Shown here one piece after another: positions 35,485-44,661 of a stretch of DNA of 64,000 nucleotides. Within the stretch, counting starts at the first letter, position 1, and each line of letters opens with the position of its first letter. The stretch is from an uncultured Pontibacter sp. (GTDB taxonomy: Bacteria; Bacteroidota; Bacteroidia; Cytophagales; Hymenobacteraceae): assembly GCF_947492645.1 (NCBI RefSeq), contig NZ_CANLMZ010000017.1:25040-89039 (forward strand). Direction: 5' to 3'. Under the pieces are notes generated by a model that did no database searches, was not told the DNA's origin, and saw nothing but the letters and a program-made list of their open reading frames with translations. The position numbers were made by a program, and so were the translations under genes.

Positions 35485-35922
35485 TTAGCCTAATTTTACA
35501 GGTATAGCAAGTGGGGGTAGTTTATAGTGTTGTAGTTGCGGCACAATCCAGGCTTTTGCCTCATCTACAGCGTCAAAAAATTCGATACCTACATTTTTGC
35601 CGTAGATGCGGTAAGCTTTATCTCGAATGGAGTTTCCCATTGATTTTATTTCGTTGCCAGGGGGGCGAACTATAGCGATATACTTCAGACTGCTTTGTGA
35701 AAGTATAAGTGCGAGCACTTCAGTTGTCCATCTCTGATCTTCTGTCTCCAGGTCATTCAGACGTATACTTTCATGTATCCAAAGTTTAATTTCCTGATCA
35801 TGAATTACCTGTGCCATGTGTTGCAAGCCAGCCCGAAAGTGGCCGCTATCAATAGGCATAGCCCACTTACTATATAAGAGCTTCCTGGAGGCATCTATAC
35901 CATACATCAGATAATCTTTCAT
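35485..35922 (-). CDS. Hypothetical protein, possibly STAS/SpoIIAA-like fold
   Basis: A 145-residue soluble protein with no signal or membrane segment. The alternation of predicted strands and helices (LLYSKWAMPIDSGHF, IKLWIHESIRLNDLE, LKYIAIVRPPGNE, VGIEFFDAVDEAKAWI) resembles the SpoIIAA-like/STAS proteins common in Cytophagales. I do not recognise a precise family. It is flanked by large non-coding gaps and appears to be monocistronic. Confidence 0.6.
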   Translation of the reverse strand: MKDYLMYGIDASRKLLYSKWAMPIDSGHFRAGLQHMAQVIHDQEIKLWIHESIRLNDLETEDQRWTTEVLALILSQSSLKYIAIVRPPGNEIKSMGNSIRDKAYRIYGKNVGIEFFDAVDEAKAWIVPQLQHYKLPPLAIPVKLG

Positions 35923-36264
35923 GAAATATTTACCTTAGGCTAAATTGTGGTTATACATTATCTCCTAACTAATCACGCATCAATCTTTAAATGTGAATTT
36001 ATGAAATATATTACTAATCGTTTACATTCAGCGGCTTATAATTTGTAGTTGGCGCTGAAGCTGTAGGGACGGCTTATTTGAGACGCTACAAAAGTCCATT
36101 TTTAACTGCCAACGATGCCAACTTTACTTCAAAGCCAAAAAAGTGTAATTGTAAAATGTTCAAATTGGGGATATAAGGGGAATTATGCCACTACCGTTGG
36201 GAAAAGGCAAAGCACCAGTCTGCTAAGTATACGTCTTATCCGTCTTTTAAATTTTCCCTGTTTT
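35923..36264. other. Intergenic region
   Basis: A 342-base spacer between two minus-strand genes. No terminator or consensus promoter was found. A 69-codon plus-strand frame here shows no recognisable protein features. The sequence is A+T-rich with no repeats apart from isolated AAGTATA-type words. Confidence 0.4.
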
Positions 36265-37290
36265 TCAGTCTCCTCCGTTCATCCATTTTTTAGCAGCCGT
36301 AGCGCCAAGTATAACCCCGCCTAAAGCCAATGCTCCTGTTAATAGGTTATACTTGTTTTTGCTTACCCACAACTCAGGACTGAAATAGGTGGCCTCTGCT
36401 TCAAAGTTGCCATGTGCCCCATGGTCGCCGGGGATAGGCTCCCAAAGGTTATGCTTGCGGTTTGGGTCTTCTGGCTCGTTTGTTTGTTGCCCTTTAAAGG
36501 CACTCCTGGAAAGTATAAAGTCTCCAACCTCAGGCGCGATTTTATCGCCTACAATGGCTTGTACTGTTGGGTAGCCAACATAAATTTCGCGGCGGTTGTG
36601 GTGGGCTGCAAAAAGTATAGCATCAGCTGCTACCTCAGGTTGGTAAATCTTGCCCATGGGCTTAGGCTTGTTTGGCAGGCGTGTTTTCACAAAACCAAAT
36701 TGGGTCGTGTTCATGGCTGGCAATTGTACCATGCATACTTTTACATCGCTTTTATCGTGCAGCAACTCCGATCGCAGCGAATCGAAGAATCCCTGTATAG
36801 CATGTTTTGAACCGCAGTAAGCTGATTGCAAGGGTATGCCTCTGTAAGCCAACGCTGAACCAACAAGTATAATGGAGCCTCTGTTGCGGGGCAGCATCCG
36901 TTTAAGTGCGGATAGGGTGCCGTAAACCTGACCTAAGTAAGTTACTTCGGTTACGCGCTTATACTCTTCGGGCCGCATTTCTTTTACCGGGCTGAACACG
37001 CTGTTCATGGCATTGTTTACCCATACATCAATCTCTCCCAGTTCCTCCTCAATTTTTGTGGCTGCATCCTCCACAGCTTGTGCATCGGCTACATCAACGG
37101 CTACATATAGTGCTTTTCTGCCCATCTGCTCAATTTCTCGCCTGGCACCTTCCAGACCATCCACGCCGCGTGCGAGTAAGCCAACATCGTAGCCATCTTC
37201 GGCAAATTTGCGCGCGCAGGCCCGACCCAGTCCGGCAGAGGCTCCTGTTATCACTACAACACCTTTTCTTTTGTTACCAGCAGTTTCCAT
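36265..37290 (-). CDS. Short-chain dehydrogenase/reductase with C-terminal membrane segment
   Basis: An NAD(P)-dependent oxidoreductase of 341 residues from the ATG at 37290; an upstream extension with a basic leader is possible but looks non-native. The Rossmann motif is TGASAGLGRACA, followed by NNAMNS in place of NNAG and the catalytic YCGSK, with Ser in GSALAYRG. The C-terminal quarter is longer than in ordinary SDRs, with a hydrophobic end (LLTGALALGGVILGATAAKK) that could anchor it in the membrane. The substrate is unknown. Confidence 0.85.
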   Translation of the reverse strand: METAGNKRKGVVVITGASAGLGRACARKFAEDGYDVGLLARGVDGLEGARREIEQMGRKALYVAVDVADAQAVEDAATKIEEELGEIDVWVNNAMNSVFSPVKEMRPEEYKRVTEVTYLGQVYGTLSALKRMLPRNRGSIILVGSALAYRGIPLQSAYCGSKHAIQGFFDSLRSELLHDKSDVKVCMVQLPAMNTTQFGFVKTRLPNKPKPMGKIYQPEVAADAILFAAHHNRREIYVGYPTVQAIVGDKIAPEVGDFILSRSAFKGQQTNEPEDPNRKHNLWEPIPGDHGAHGNFEAEATYFSPELWVSKNKYNLLTGALALGGVILGATAAKKWMNGGD

Positions 37291-37462
37291 AGTTTCTTCA
37301 TATAAATTTCTTCTACTGACTTTGTTACGCCGTATTTTCAAAGGATGTTATTGCTGAGGGTAGTGGAGGTGGGGATAGCCATACTTATGAGCAACGCTGA
37401 AAGTAAATTTATAACACCTGCCTGATTACCAGCGTAGTTCTAAGACCTATATATGCCAAGCT

Positions 37463-37942
37463 ATGAAACAGGAAACTTCTATTATTGATAAAATCAGGGA
37501 CGACAGCAGCGAAGCAACCCAACACCGCCGAGACATCGCCACTTTAGCAGCCATCGGTTTGACAAACTTTAGCTTGATCTCTTTATTCCAGATGGGTAAG
37601 ATTAAGCGATTGCCCGATTTACCCGGTAAACTATTTGATACGCATCAGGTAAACACAGCCAAAGATGCCGTGTTGTTAGGTTTGCCTGATGGTGTAATCA
37701 GCTTGGGTGGTTATGCGGCTACAATGATACTGGCAATGGCTGCGATAAGGTATAAAAAGCAAGCGAGACTGTTGGATGTTGCACTAGGCGGTGTGGTGTT
37801 AGGGCAGGCAGCAGGAGCAGCACAGTACATGGTAAACATGACAACGGTACAGAAAAAAGCCTGTATTTATTGCATAGCCGGTGCCGTCGTGAATTTTGCG
37901 GCGCTGAAACCGTTGCGCAGCTTATTTAAACGGAGGGAGTAA
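37463..37942 (+). CDS. VKOR-like membrane thiol-disulfide protein
   Basis: A 159-residue protein with about three membrane helices and a CIYC motif at residues 134-137 (QKKACIYCIAGAVVNF). This placement matches the CxxC active site of vitamin K epoxide reductase (VKOR)-family proteins, which oxidise DsbA-like partners using quinones. The second cysteine pair of full VKOR enzymes is absent, so it may be a reduced relative. The SDR gene is divergent. Confidence 0.65.
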   Translation: MKQETSIIDKIRDDSSEATQHRRDIATLAAIGLTNFSLISLFQMGKIKRLPDLPGKLFDTHQVNTAKDAVLLGLPDGVISLGGYAATMILAMAAIRYKKQARLLDVALGGVVLGQAAGAAQYMVNMTTVQKKACIYCIAGAVVNFAALKPLRSLFKRRE

Positions 37943-38309
37943 GTGGCGTAGCTCCTTCACAATTACGAGAAAGCAAGGTGAAATATTTTTTGGCTGGGTG
38001 CCCGCGACTTCTGATGCAGTATTTCTGTAGCCCGCATGGTGTTTAACCTAAGTTGCACAAAACAGCAAATCCTCCTATGGTTCCAGTTTAACCAGTTAAT
38101 GCCTTGCAATCATACTTATAAGTAACTAATCCAGATAATGAAATTATAGAAAGCTATACTTAATGCTCAACATTATAGAATATGGATTTCATTTCAGTCT
38201 CCATCTGTAACAAGATTTATGAATTAAGGAATTACAAACTGAAATTGAGTGCAACGTACTTGGCCATAAAGTGAACGAGGCGTAGCCGAAGTATGACTTG
38301 TAAGCCTTG
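37943..38309. other. Intergenic region
   Basis: A 367-base spacer between convergent genes. No hairpin with a T run was found and no ORF is convincing. It contains scattered TATACTT-like words and otherwise nothing recognisable. Confidence 0.4.
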
Positions 38310-38837
38310 TTAGCGGATAGTTTTCTTTTTGTTTTCAATCAAACCAGCTATAAAAAACTCTTTGTACTCCCTAAGCCTGCTTCTGTTCCAAAAGGGCATC
38401 AGGTGTAAAACTAACGGAAATATCGTCCATGCAAAAGCGAGCATGATGAAAGTATTAATGCCTGAAGTCATTGCAATAACTAAAGGTGTCCATAAAACTA
38501 AGAAGCCAATTACTATACAGATTAAAAAGATGTAAAGGCAATTATAAGGGATGATTTCTCCTTTGATTATAGTTTCTGAAGTACTTACACCACTTTGCAG
38601 ACTCATGTGTATTTTGCCCATTCCCCTGTAGGGATTTAACATTTTGGGCAATACATCAATATTTATATTCTCACCAGTAATAGTGACTTCATTAAAATCC
38701 ACAGGGTTGCTGCTAAGAAAACCAAAGAAGTCTCTCTTTTTATTTTTTTCTTTAGATACAAATTCAATCACTTTGGCTTTTGATTGACTGACTTCAACAG
38801 AAAATGACTCATCATATCTTTTAAGAACCTTCTTCAT
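38310..38837 (-). CDS. Hypothetical protein with two membrane helices
   Basis: A 175-residue protein. A soluble N-terminal part (about 1-90) with beta-strand character is followed by two adjacent transmembrane helices (about 98-143) and a basic C-terminus (IENKKKTIR). No family is recognised. The gene is more A+T-rich than its neighbours, with codons such as AAA and ATA frequent. This hints at recent acquisition, but it is too short to be sure. Confidence 0.55.
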   Translation of the reverse strand: MKKVLKRYDESFSVEVSQSKAKVIEFVSKEKNKKRDFFGFLSSNPVDFNEVTITGENINIDVLPKMLNPYRGMGKIHMSLQSGVSTSETIIKGEIIPYNCLYIFLICIVIGFLVLWTPLVIAMTSGINTFIMLAFAWTIFPLVLHLMPFWNRSRLREYKEFFIAGLIENKKKTIR

Positions 38838-38960
38838 AATTAGAAGTTACCGCTAACTAGCAGCTAAATATAATTTTACTTCCTTTATACTTCCAAACCT
38901 GGAGGCTAAACGATAAGGCTTTATGTTAAAAAAAAGAAAATATAAATTGTATAAACTATT

Positions 38961-39026
38961 CCCGGCTCAGTATTAACTAAAAAAGCACCTGTAATTAGGT
39001 GCTTTTTTAGTTAATACTGAGCCGGG
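38961..39026. terminator. Long perfect hairpin, probable terminator
   Basis: Two 30-base arms (38961-38990 and 38997-39026) are exactly complementary around the 6-base loop GTAATT. The inner part (AAAAAAGCACCT and its complement) is a standard terminator; the outer 18 base pairs are additional. It begins 1 base after the stop of the gene at 39028. Confidence 0.8.
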
Positions 39027-39027
39027 G

Positions 39028-39657
39028 TTATGCTGGCGTTTCCTCCAGGTGCACCAGGTAACGCGTAAGTTTGTCCCATTGTAGTTCCTGAAACAAAGCC
39101 CATCCACCCTCGGCCACAAACGTGTTAATGATGCTGCGTGCGCCGGCTTCTTTGCCCTGGTTGTTAATGCCCTCGTTGCGGCCTATTTCATAGCCGTACA
39201 GGGTGTTGCCTTCGCGGGTAACCCTAAATGTGCTGCTAGCCTCTTTTATAAAAAAGTGCTCTACCTCCGCATCGTCGTCACCCCTTTCCTGTGGCTGCTC
39301 GCTGGGGTGTACCACAAATTCAGCAAAATTTTCTTCTGTGCGTTTGTCGGTTATGCGTACCCAGTTATCCATGGTCGTTGCCGGGAGTATGATTTTAATG
39401 TAATACCCTTTTTCCAGGGAATTAGAGGAGGAGCGGCGGCCCTGTGGGTTATATAGCTCAAAAGTAGAGTTAATGCCCGACATGTTAGTCCACTCGTTTA
39501 CATCAAAAAGCTTGTGTTTAGACCGTTCAAAAGCTTCTATGGCCTCTGCCTCGGTGTTGTAGGTGTTGTGGTTCTCGTACTGCTTGTCTTTGGTTTCTTC
39601 ACCTTGAACAACCTTCACCTCTTTTTTTACCTTATTTACTATATTTTTAAGTGACAT
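39028..39657 (-). CDS. Hypothetical cytoplasmic protein
   Basis: A 209-residue soluble protein, Lys/Glu-rich at the N-terminus (NIVNKVKKEVKVVQGEETKDK). A beta-rich central region follows (YYIKIILPATTMDNWVRITDKR) and the end is hydrophilic. No signal or membrane segment is present and no family is recognised. A clear AAAGGAG lies about 9 bases before the ATG, unusual in this phylum and supportive of the start. A long hairpin lies immediately after the stop. Confidence 0.65.
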   Translation of the reverse strand: MSLKNIVNKVKKEVKVVQGEETKDKQYENHNTYNTEAEAIEAFERSKHKLFDVNEWTNMSGINSTFELYNPQGRRSSSNSLEKGYYIKIILPATTMDNWVRITDKRTEENFAEFVVHPSEQPQERGDDDAEVEHFFIKEASSTFRVTREGNTLYGYEIGRNEGINNQGKEAGARSIINTFVAEGGWALFQELQWDKLTRYLVHLEETPA

Positions 39658-39865
39658 ATTTCTGCTTCTCCTTTCATAATCGTACTTCCAAATTTACGTG
39701 TAGGGCCGTAGTATGTTAGTTTGATGGTGGCATTTGAGCTGGTATAAATGGGAGGGCTACAAAATACAGCAGCATACGGAAGAAGAGAACACTTACAGTT
39801 TACTTGTGCTGCATCTTTAGCCCAACTTCTGTTAACATGATCAAATTTAAAATAAAACACAGCAA

Positions 39866-40606
39866 ATGAATTTAGCAGGAAACACCATATTAATAACAGG
39901 AGGCGCTTCGGGTATTGGCTTTGCCTTGGCAGAGAGGTTTATTCAGGCTGGCAGCAATGTAATTATCTGTGGCAGACGAGAAGACAAGCTACAGGAGGCA
40001 AAAAAGCAGTACCCCGGGTTACACACCAAAGTATGCGATGTGGCCAATCCATCGGAACGGGTAGCGCTGGCGAAGTGGGTAAAACAGGAGTTCCCGAAGT
40101 TGAACGTGTTGCTGAATAATGCCGGCATCCAGCGCAGGGTACCCATTGCAGAAATAGGGGAGGAGTGGCAGGAGCACCAGCAGGAAGTCGCCATCAACCT
40201 GGAGGCTCCCATCCATCTTTCAGCTTTGCTGCTGCCGTTGCTGCAACAGCAGCAGGAGGCTTATATAATGAATGTAACTTCTGGCCTCGCCTTTGTGCCC
40301 GGTTCTTTTGCCGCCATCTACAGCGCCACCAAAGCGGCCATGCATTCTTTTACCATGTCGCTCAGGCACCAACTATCCAAAACAAGTATAAAAGTAATAG
40401 AGATTGTACCTCCGGCTGTTAACACAGATCTGGGCGGCGCAGGCCTCCATACTTTTGGGGCGCCACTCCACGATTTTGCCGATGCCATTGTGCAAGGCAT
40501 CTCCTATGGAGAGCAGGAAATAGGCTATGGCACTTCTAACCGCAACCGCAAAGCTTCCCGCGAAGAGATTGATCAGCTGTTCCAGGAGATGAACAGCCGG
40601 TTTTAA
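39866..40606 (+). CDS. SDR-family oxidoreductase (DltE-like)
   Basis: The 246-residue NAD(P)-dependent enzyme has the glycine motif TGGASGIGFALA, NNAG, and the catalytic YSATK with an upstream Ser in NVTSGLAFV. The segments EEWQEHQQEVAINLEAPIHLSALLLP and VIEIVPPAVNTDLGG match the DltE/YusR subgroup of uncharacterised SDRs. The substrate is unknown. The gene appears to be monocistronic. Confidence 0.9.
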   Translation: MNLAGNTILITGGASGIGFALAERFIQAGSNVIICGRREDKLQEAKKQYPGLHTKVCDVANPSERVALAKWVKQEFPKLNVLLNNAGIQRRVPIAEIGEEWQEHQQEVAINLEAPIHLSALLLPLLQQQQEAYIMNVTSGLAFVPGSFAAIYSATKAAMHSFTMSLRHQLSKTSIKVIEIVPPAVNTDLGGAGLHTFGAPLHDFADAIVQGISYGEQEIGYGTSNRNRKASREEIDQLFQEMNSRF

Positions 40607-40675
40607 TTCAATAGGGTTAAGGTTGTGCGGTAACTTACCCTTTCAGTTCTTCTGGTTTTGATCCAGCTAAAGTAT

Positions 40676-40822
40676 ATGTTACCTAACCTCTACTACTGGT
40701 ATTACACCTCGCAAACCGGCATAGCGTCGGCGCACAAGTTTACCTTTACCGGATTGGTACTGGATATGCAAAAGTTGCACTATCGGTTTAGCTTTAACTC
40801 GCAAAATTTATCTGAAGTATAA
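40676..40822 (+). CDS. Small hypothetical ORF (48 residues)
   Basis: This frame encodes MLPNLYYWYYTSQTGIASAH and continues to SQNLSEV. It is aromatic-rich and has no homology I recognise. It fills part of the gap between the SDR and the small membrane protein. Both its start and stop codons sit inside AAGTATA-like words. It may be a remnant of a larger gene or chance. Confidence 0.25.
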   Translation: MLPNLYYWYYTSQTGIASAHKFTFTGLVLDMQKLHYRFSFNSQNLSEV

Positions 40823-40894
40823 GCTTATCTGTTTGGTTATCAACTTATAATAAAGCGACTCGTTACAAATAAGTATAACTGAAATAATAAGGCG

Positions 40895-41116
40895 ATGGAG
40901 GATTTTGTGATAGGAATGGGGATTTTCGGGCTTATACTTGGCTTGGTTATATTGGTGCTCTATATCTGGAGCATTTTTTGGGCATACAAAGACGCTGAAA
41001 AAAGAGGGAAACCGGGTTGGTTAGTGGCCATAGTGGTGGCATTTCTGGCCTGGCCACTTGGCTTGCTGGTGTGGTTGCTGGTGCGGCCAGCCGACAGCAA
41101 AACCTACAATCCCTGA
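40895..41116 (+). CDS. Small membrane protein, PLDc_N-like
   Basis: A 73-residue protein with two transmembrane helices (about 6-30 and 43-66) separated by a short polar loop (YKDAEKRGKPGWLVA). This is the pattern of the PLD nuclease N-terminal family of small membrane proteins. Its role is unknown. Confidence 0.65.
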   Translation: MEDFVIGMGIFGLILGLVILVLYIWSIFWAYKDAEKRGKPGWLVAIVVAFLAWPLGLLVWLLVRPADSKTYNP

Positions 41117-41140
41117 TAATGCTATTCTGTTTACCTGTAC

Positions 41141-41596
41141 CTATTTTTTATTTATCAGGTAGGTGCCGATAATAAGGGCAATAGCGCCAAGTGCACGCGT
41201 TAGCGTAATGGAGCTTTGTTTTGCACCCAGTAACCCGAAATGGTCTAAGATAAGCGCTGTAATAAGCTGCCCTGCCACTACAAGCGCCAAAAGGTTTGCC
41301 ACACTCATACGCTGCACCGACACGATCATCACCACAATAAAAAACGCGCCCAACAAGCCGCCCACAAACTTGTACCAGTCGGTGCCGGAAAGGTGAGATA
41401 AGCCAGGCATTTGCTGTTTTGTAAAGATTACAAGCAGAACAAGTGCTAGCGTGCCGATCATAAAAGACAATAAGGCAGCAATTAAAGGGCTGTTTACCAG
41501 TACCCGCAGCTGTCCGTTAAGTGCAGTTTGTATGGCAACAGCAACGCCTGCCAGTATCGGGAGGAGCAATATCCAGTTTAAGTTAGCTTGTGGCAT
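41141..41596 (-). CDS. YdcZ/DUF606-family membrane protein (DMT superfamily)
   Basis: A 151-residue protein with five hydrophobic helices. The start NLNWILLLPILAGVAVAIQTALNGQLR and the central SLIAALLSF-like segment are typical of the DMT-like DUF606 family, which usually acts as paired or dimeric small transporters. The gene is convergent with the small membrane protein; the 24-base gap holds no visible terminator. Confidence 0.85.
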   Translation of the reverse strand: MPQANLNWILLLPILAGVAVAIQTALNGQLRVLVNSPLIAALLSFMIGTLALVLLVIFTKQQMPGLSHLSGTDWYKFVGGLLGAFFIVVMIVSVQRMSVANLLALVVAGQLITALILDHFGLLGAKQSSITLTRALGAIALIIGTYLINKK

Positions 41597-41889
41597 AAGT
41601 ATAAGCGCTCGGTTAAAGTATAAAGGTAAATGTTAATTCTAATTTATAGGATTGGCTTTACAGTATTGTGTTTGATACCAACATCTTCCCTCATTTAAAG
41701 TTATTTGGAGTAGTATAAAGCTACTTGTGACATGCCTTCGGATAAATACTTCTGGTATAGCGTGGCGCGCGTAAATAGGCCAAATTTACATCTATACCAA
41801 GTGTTGTTGAAGTAAGTTTTGCCTGTGGGCCGCAGTAATTGTAAAACATACCGGCATATCAAAGTATAAGGTACAACCTTAGCCATAAA

Positions 41890-41920
41890 AAAAGGCCGCG
41901 GCCATAAGCCGCTGCCTTTT
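41890..41920 (-). terminator. Terminator of the TonB-type receptor gene
   Basis: A 13-base stem with one C/T mismatch (41890-41902 and 41908-41920) has a 5-base loop CATAA. On the minus strand it is followed by TTTTTTT. It lies 22 bases after the receptor stop. Confidence 0.8.
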
Positions 41921-41941
41921 GGGTATATATCTATTCTGTTA

Positions 41942-44362
41942 TTAATTACCTGTTCTGTTCAGTTCTTCCAGGTTAACGTTACGCTTTTTGGCTTCGAATT
42001 TAGTTCCTTTGTTAAAGTTGTAGCGCAGGTTTAAACGTAGGCTTCGAGCACCGCGGTACTGGTCTATGGCATTCACGTTTCCGTTCAGGTTTGTTTCGAT
42101 CTCCATTAAACGGCTTCTGAAAATGTCTGTCACGTTCAGGGCTAAAGTAAGTTTGTCGTTCAGGAAGTTGCGTTTAACACCTGCATCTAGCCACCATTGG
42201 TCTTTTATCTCGTAGAGGCCATAAACTGCCGGGCTTTGGTAACCGGCGTTTACCTCCAGTTTAAGGTTGTTTGGCAGCATAATGCTGTGGTTGTTCTGAA
42301 CAATGGCTGTTAGCTGGTCCTTCACAATCAGTTCGGATTTAGAGAAGGTGGTAAACTCCTGGTACATCGCCATGATATTGTTGCTCATCTGCCACTTGTT
42401 AGAGATAGTAACAGGAGCTACTAAAGTGGCTGTGGCGCTTTTCAGGTCTTTCACGTTTTGCTGCTGGAAAACCGTGGTATTGTCTTCCGGGAACTGCTCC
42501 GGAATTTCAGCCATATAATCTATGGTGTGCGCATACCCCAGTATCAGGTTATACTGTTGCTTTAAAGTATGCGTCATTTCAAAGGAGTTCACATATTGTG
42601 GCTTTAGATCAGGGTTGCCGACAGCCGAAGTATAAGGGTCTATGTAAAAGATGAAAGGATTTAGCGCCTGGTAGTTTGGTCTGTTTATGCGGCGGCTGTA
42701 CTTGTACCCGATCTGGTAGTTGTCGCTTACTTTTTGCTGTAAGAAAATGCTTGGGAACAGGTCCAGGTAGTCGCGTTTGTTTTCCTCGTTTTTAGTAACC
42801 AGTAATCCGGTAGAGGCGGTATGCTCGGCACGGAGGCCAGCCTGTAGGGTAAACTTGTCGTTTAACGGAGCAGAAATGTTTGCATAGGCAGCATAAATGT
42901 TTTCTTCGTAGATAAAGTGGTTGCTGCGCTTTGGATCCGGAACGCGACGGCCATCAGAAAGAACATAAAACTGCAGTTCGTTATCAGATTTTACGTAGCT
43001 CCCTTTGGCACCCAACTCCAATTTTGCCTTGCCCAGTTTTTTGCTGAAGTCTACTTTCGCAGCGTATATTTTATAAGCTACCGGGTTGTCGTTCTGCAGG
43101 TATTCATATGCAGTTGGTTCGCTGCGGTCCAGTCTTTCAAAGATGTTGTTATTCTGTGTAAAGTTATCTGCTGAGATGTTCACATAATCCAGGTCAGCAG
43201 AAAGAGTAGTGCCAAGGGTATCGAGTTTGCCTAAGTAGTGTAGATTAAAAGTACTGTTGCTATACTCTTCTTCCATGATGTTATCTGCCACAATATATTC
43301 ATCCTTACCATTTCTGAGGTACGACTGTGAGGCGAAGGAGCCGCTATTTTCACCAAAGTTGATGCGTGCCATCAATCCGATGCTGTGTCTGTCATTAAGG
43401 TCATAGTCTGTGCCCAAGCGCAGCGAGGGCTGTAGGCGCTCCGACTCTTCGTAGGCAGTCTGGTCAAACTTACTTTTGTTGCCATTTTTATCCACAAAAA
43501 TGCGGGCCATTTCAGCGTCGCGGTATGTCATGCGGCGAGCAAGGTCTATACTTCCGAAGGAGCTCCATTTGCCGGTTTTGTGGTGCAACTCCCCGCCGGT
43601 AGTATAAGTGCTCAGGTTGTTGTACTGGTAAGTAGCGTAGGCATTACCGTTTATGCCGGTTACCTGCGCTTTTTTCAGGTTGATGTTGATGATGCCGGAA
43701 GCACCCTCTGCATCATACTTCGACGATGGGTTGGTGATGATCTCCAGGTCTTTAATGGTTTCGGCTGTCATGCCCTGTAGCAGGTTCTGCAATTCCTTAC
43801 CCGACAGGAATGACTGTTTTCCGTTGATCATTACCTGCACGCCTGCCTTTCCGTTTAACTGTATGTTGCCGTCCTGGTCTATCCATACTCCTGGCGATTT
43901 CTCAAGTACCTCATAAGCAGTACTGCCGCTGGATAAGGCTGTACCCTCTACGCTTACCACCATCTTATCAGGATGGGTGGTAACGGTGGGGCGCATGGTT
44001 TGCACCTGCACCTCGGCCAGCACTTTCGTATCTGATTTTACCTGCAGTTTCCCGAAGTCTTTTGAGAAGGCAGTACCGCTTACCTCAAAGGCTGGCGTCC
44101 TGAACTCAGCATAACCCAACCCGCTGATCTTAAGCAAATATTTACCAGTAGCAGGAGCCTTAATAAGGAAGTTGCCATCCATATCGGCAATAGCGCCGGT
44201 TACTACTTTATCAGTTGCGGCATCTAAAACAGCCACATTCACAAAGCCTGCCGGCTGCTGCTTCTCATCTGAAACAGCGCCGGTCAGGAATCCCTCTGAT
44301 TGTGCGAAGAGGTTGCTACTCAGTAGCAAGAATAACGAGAATAAGAGATATACTTTTTTCAT
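41942..44362 (-). CDS. TonB-type outer membrane beta-barrel receptor
   Basis: An 806-residue outer membrane protein with a signal peptide (cleavage near SNLFAQ). A carboxypeptidase-regulatory-like domain follows (about 25-105), then a plug domain (VSVEGTALSSGSTAYEVLEKSPGVWIDQDGNIQLNGKAGV, about 133-230) and a large barrel of the OMP_b-brl_3 type. Ligands of this subgroup are unknown; many are controlled by PadR-like regulators. No SusD partner gene is adjacent. The promoter carries a palindrome at the -33 region. Confidence 0.9.
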   Translation of the reverse strand: MKKVYLLFSLFLLLSSNLFAQSEGFLTGAVSDEKQQPAGFVNVAVLDAATDKVVTGAIADMDGNFLIKAPATGKYLLKISGLGYAEFRTPAFEVSGTAFSKDFGKLQVKSDTKVLAEVQVQTMRPTVTTHPDKMVVSVEGTALSSGSTAYEVLEKSPGVWIDQDGNIQLNGKAGVQVMINGKQSFLSGKELQNLLQGMTAETIKDLEIITNPSSKYDAEGASGIININLKKAQVTGINGNAYATYQYNNLSTYTTGGELHHKTGKWSSFGSIDLARRMTYRDAEMARIFVDKNGNKSKFDQTAYEESERLQPSLRLGTDYDLNDRHSIGLMARINFGENSGSFASQSYLRNGKDEYIVADNIMEEEYSNSTFNLHYLGKLDTLGTTLSADLDYVNISADNFTQNNNIFERLDRSEPTAYEYLQNDNPVAYKIYAAKVDFSKKLGKAKLELGAKGSYVKSDNELQFYVLSDGRRVPDPKRSNHFIYEENIYAAYANISAPLNDKFTLQAGLRAEHTASTGLLVTKNEENKRDYLDLFPSIFLQQKVSDNYQIGYKYSRRINRPNYQALNPFIFYIDPYTSAVGNPDLKPQYVNSFEMTHTLKQQYNLILGYAHTIDYMAEIPEQFPEDNTTVFQQQNVKDLKSATATLVAPVTISNKWQMSNNIMAMYQEFTTFSKSELIVKDQLTAIVQNNHSIMLPNNLKLEVNAGYQSPAVYGLYEIKDQWWLDAGVKRNFLNDKLTLALNVTDIFRSRLMEIETNLNGNVNAIDQYRGARSLRLNLRYNFNKGTKFEAKKRNVNLEELNRTGN

Positions 44363-44405
44363 AGTTTTATTTGGTTCGTGGTAAACATTGTGTGTTTTGG
44401 TATTG

Positions 44406-44435
44406 CAAAGATATATATAGTACTTTGTAATGCAA
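44406..44435 (-). promoter_or_regulatory. Promoter of the TonB-type receptor gene
   Basis: The minus strand shows TTG (44433-44435), 19 bases, then TATCTTTG (44406-44413), an exact -7 match. The -33 element is inside the 23-base palindrome at 44419-44441. Confidence 0.65.
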
Positions 44436-44441
44436 GGTACT
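44419..44441. promoter_or_regulatory. Operator-like palindrome before the receptor gene
   Basis: The arms AGTACTTTG and CAAGGTACT surround TAATG, with one mismatch between arms. It covers the spacer and -33 box of the promoter, the position expected for a repressor site. The AGTACTTTG/CAAAGTACT layout resembles sites I associate with PadR-type regulators in Bacteroidetes. No such gene is in the window. Confidence 0.5.
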
Positions 44442-44603
44442 GTTAAGTATTTTATACGAACAGTTGTTTTTTATCTCTGAATCTGGCCGGGCCCTGGCCG
44501 AGTAAGAATAGGTAACAGCAAGTAGCTACACCAGAATAGATGAAGGGTATAGCGCAATGGTTGCCTGCCATCAAAAAAAATGGCTGGGAGAGGGGGGGAT
44601 TAA

Positions 44604-44645
44604 AAAGTAAGGGCTGATAACAAATATGTTACCAGCCCTTACTTT
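44604..44645 (-). terminator. Terminator of the copper cluster
   Basis: Perfect 13-base arms (44604-44616 and 44633-44645, AAAGTAAGGGCTG and its complement) have an inner TAAC/GTTA pair around the loop. It follows the last gene of the copper cluster by 16 bases. Confidence 0.85.
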
Positions 44646-44661
44646 CAGCTATTAAAGAAAA

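Noticed and set aside
36115..36324. 69-codon plus-strand frame in the gap before the SDR gene
   Set aside because: It overlaps the end of the conserved SDR gene and has no protein-like features.
39639..39860. 73-codon minus-strand frame before the hypothetical gene at 39028
   Set aside because: It overlaps that gene's start, which has a clear AAAGGAG, and its composition is not protein-like.
41701..41886. 61-codon minus-strand frame between the DUF606 and receptor genes
   Set aside because: No start context, no motif, and it abuts the receptor terminator. It is probably non-coding spacer.
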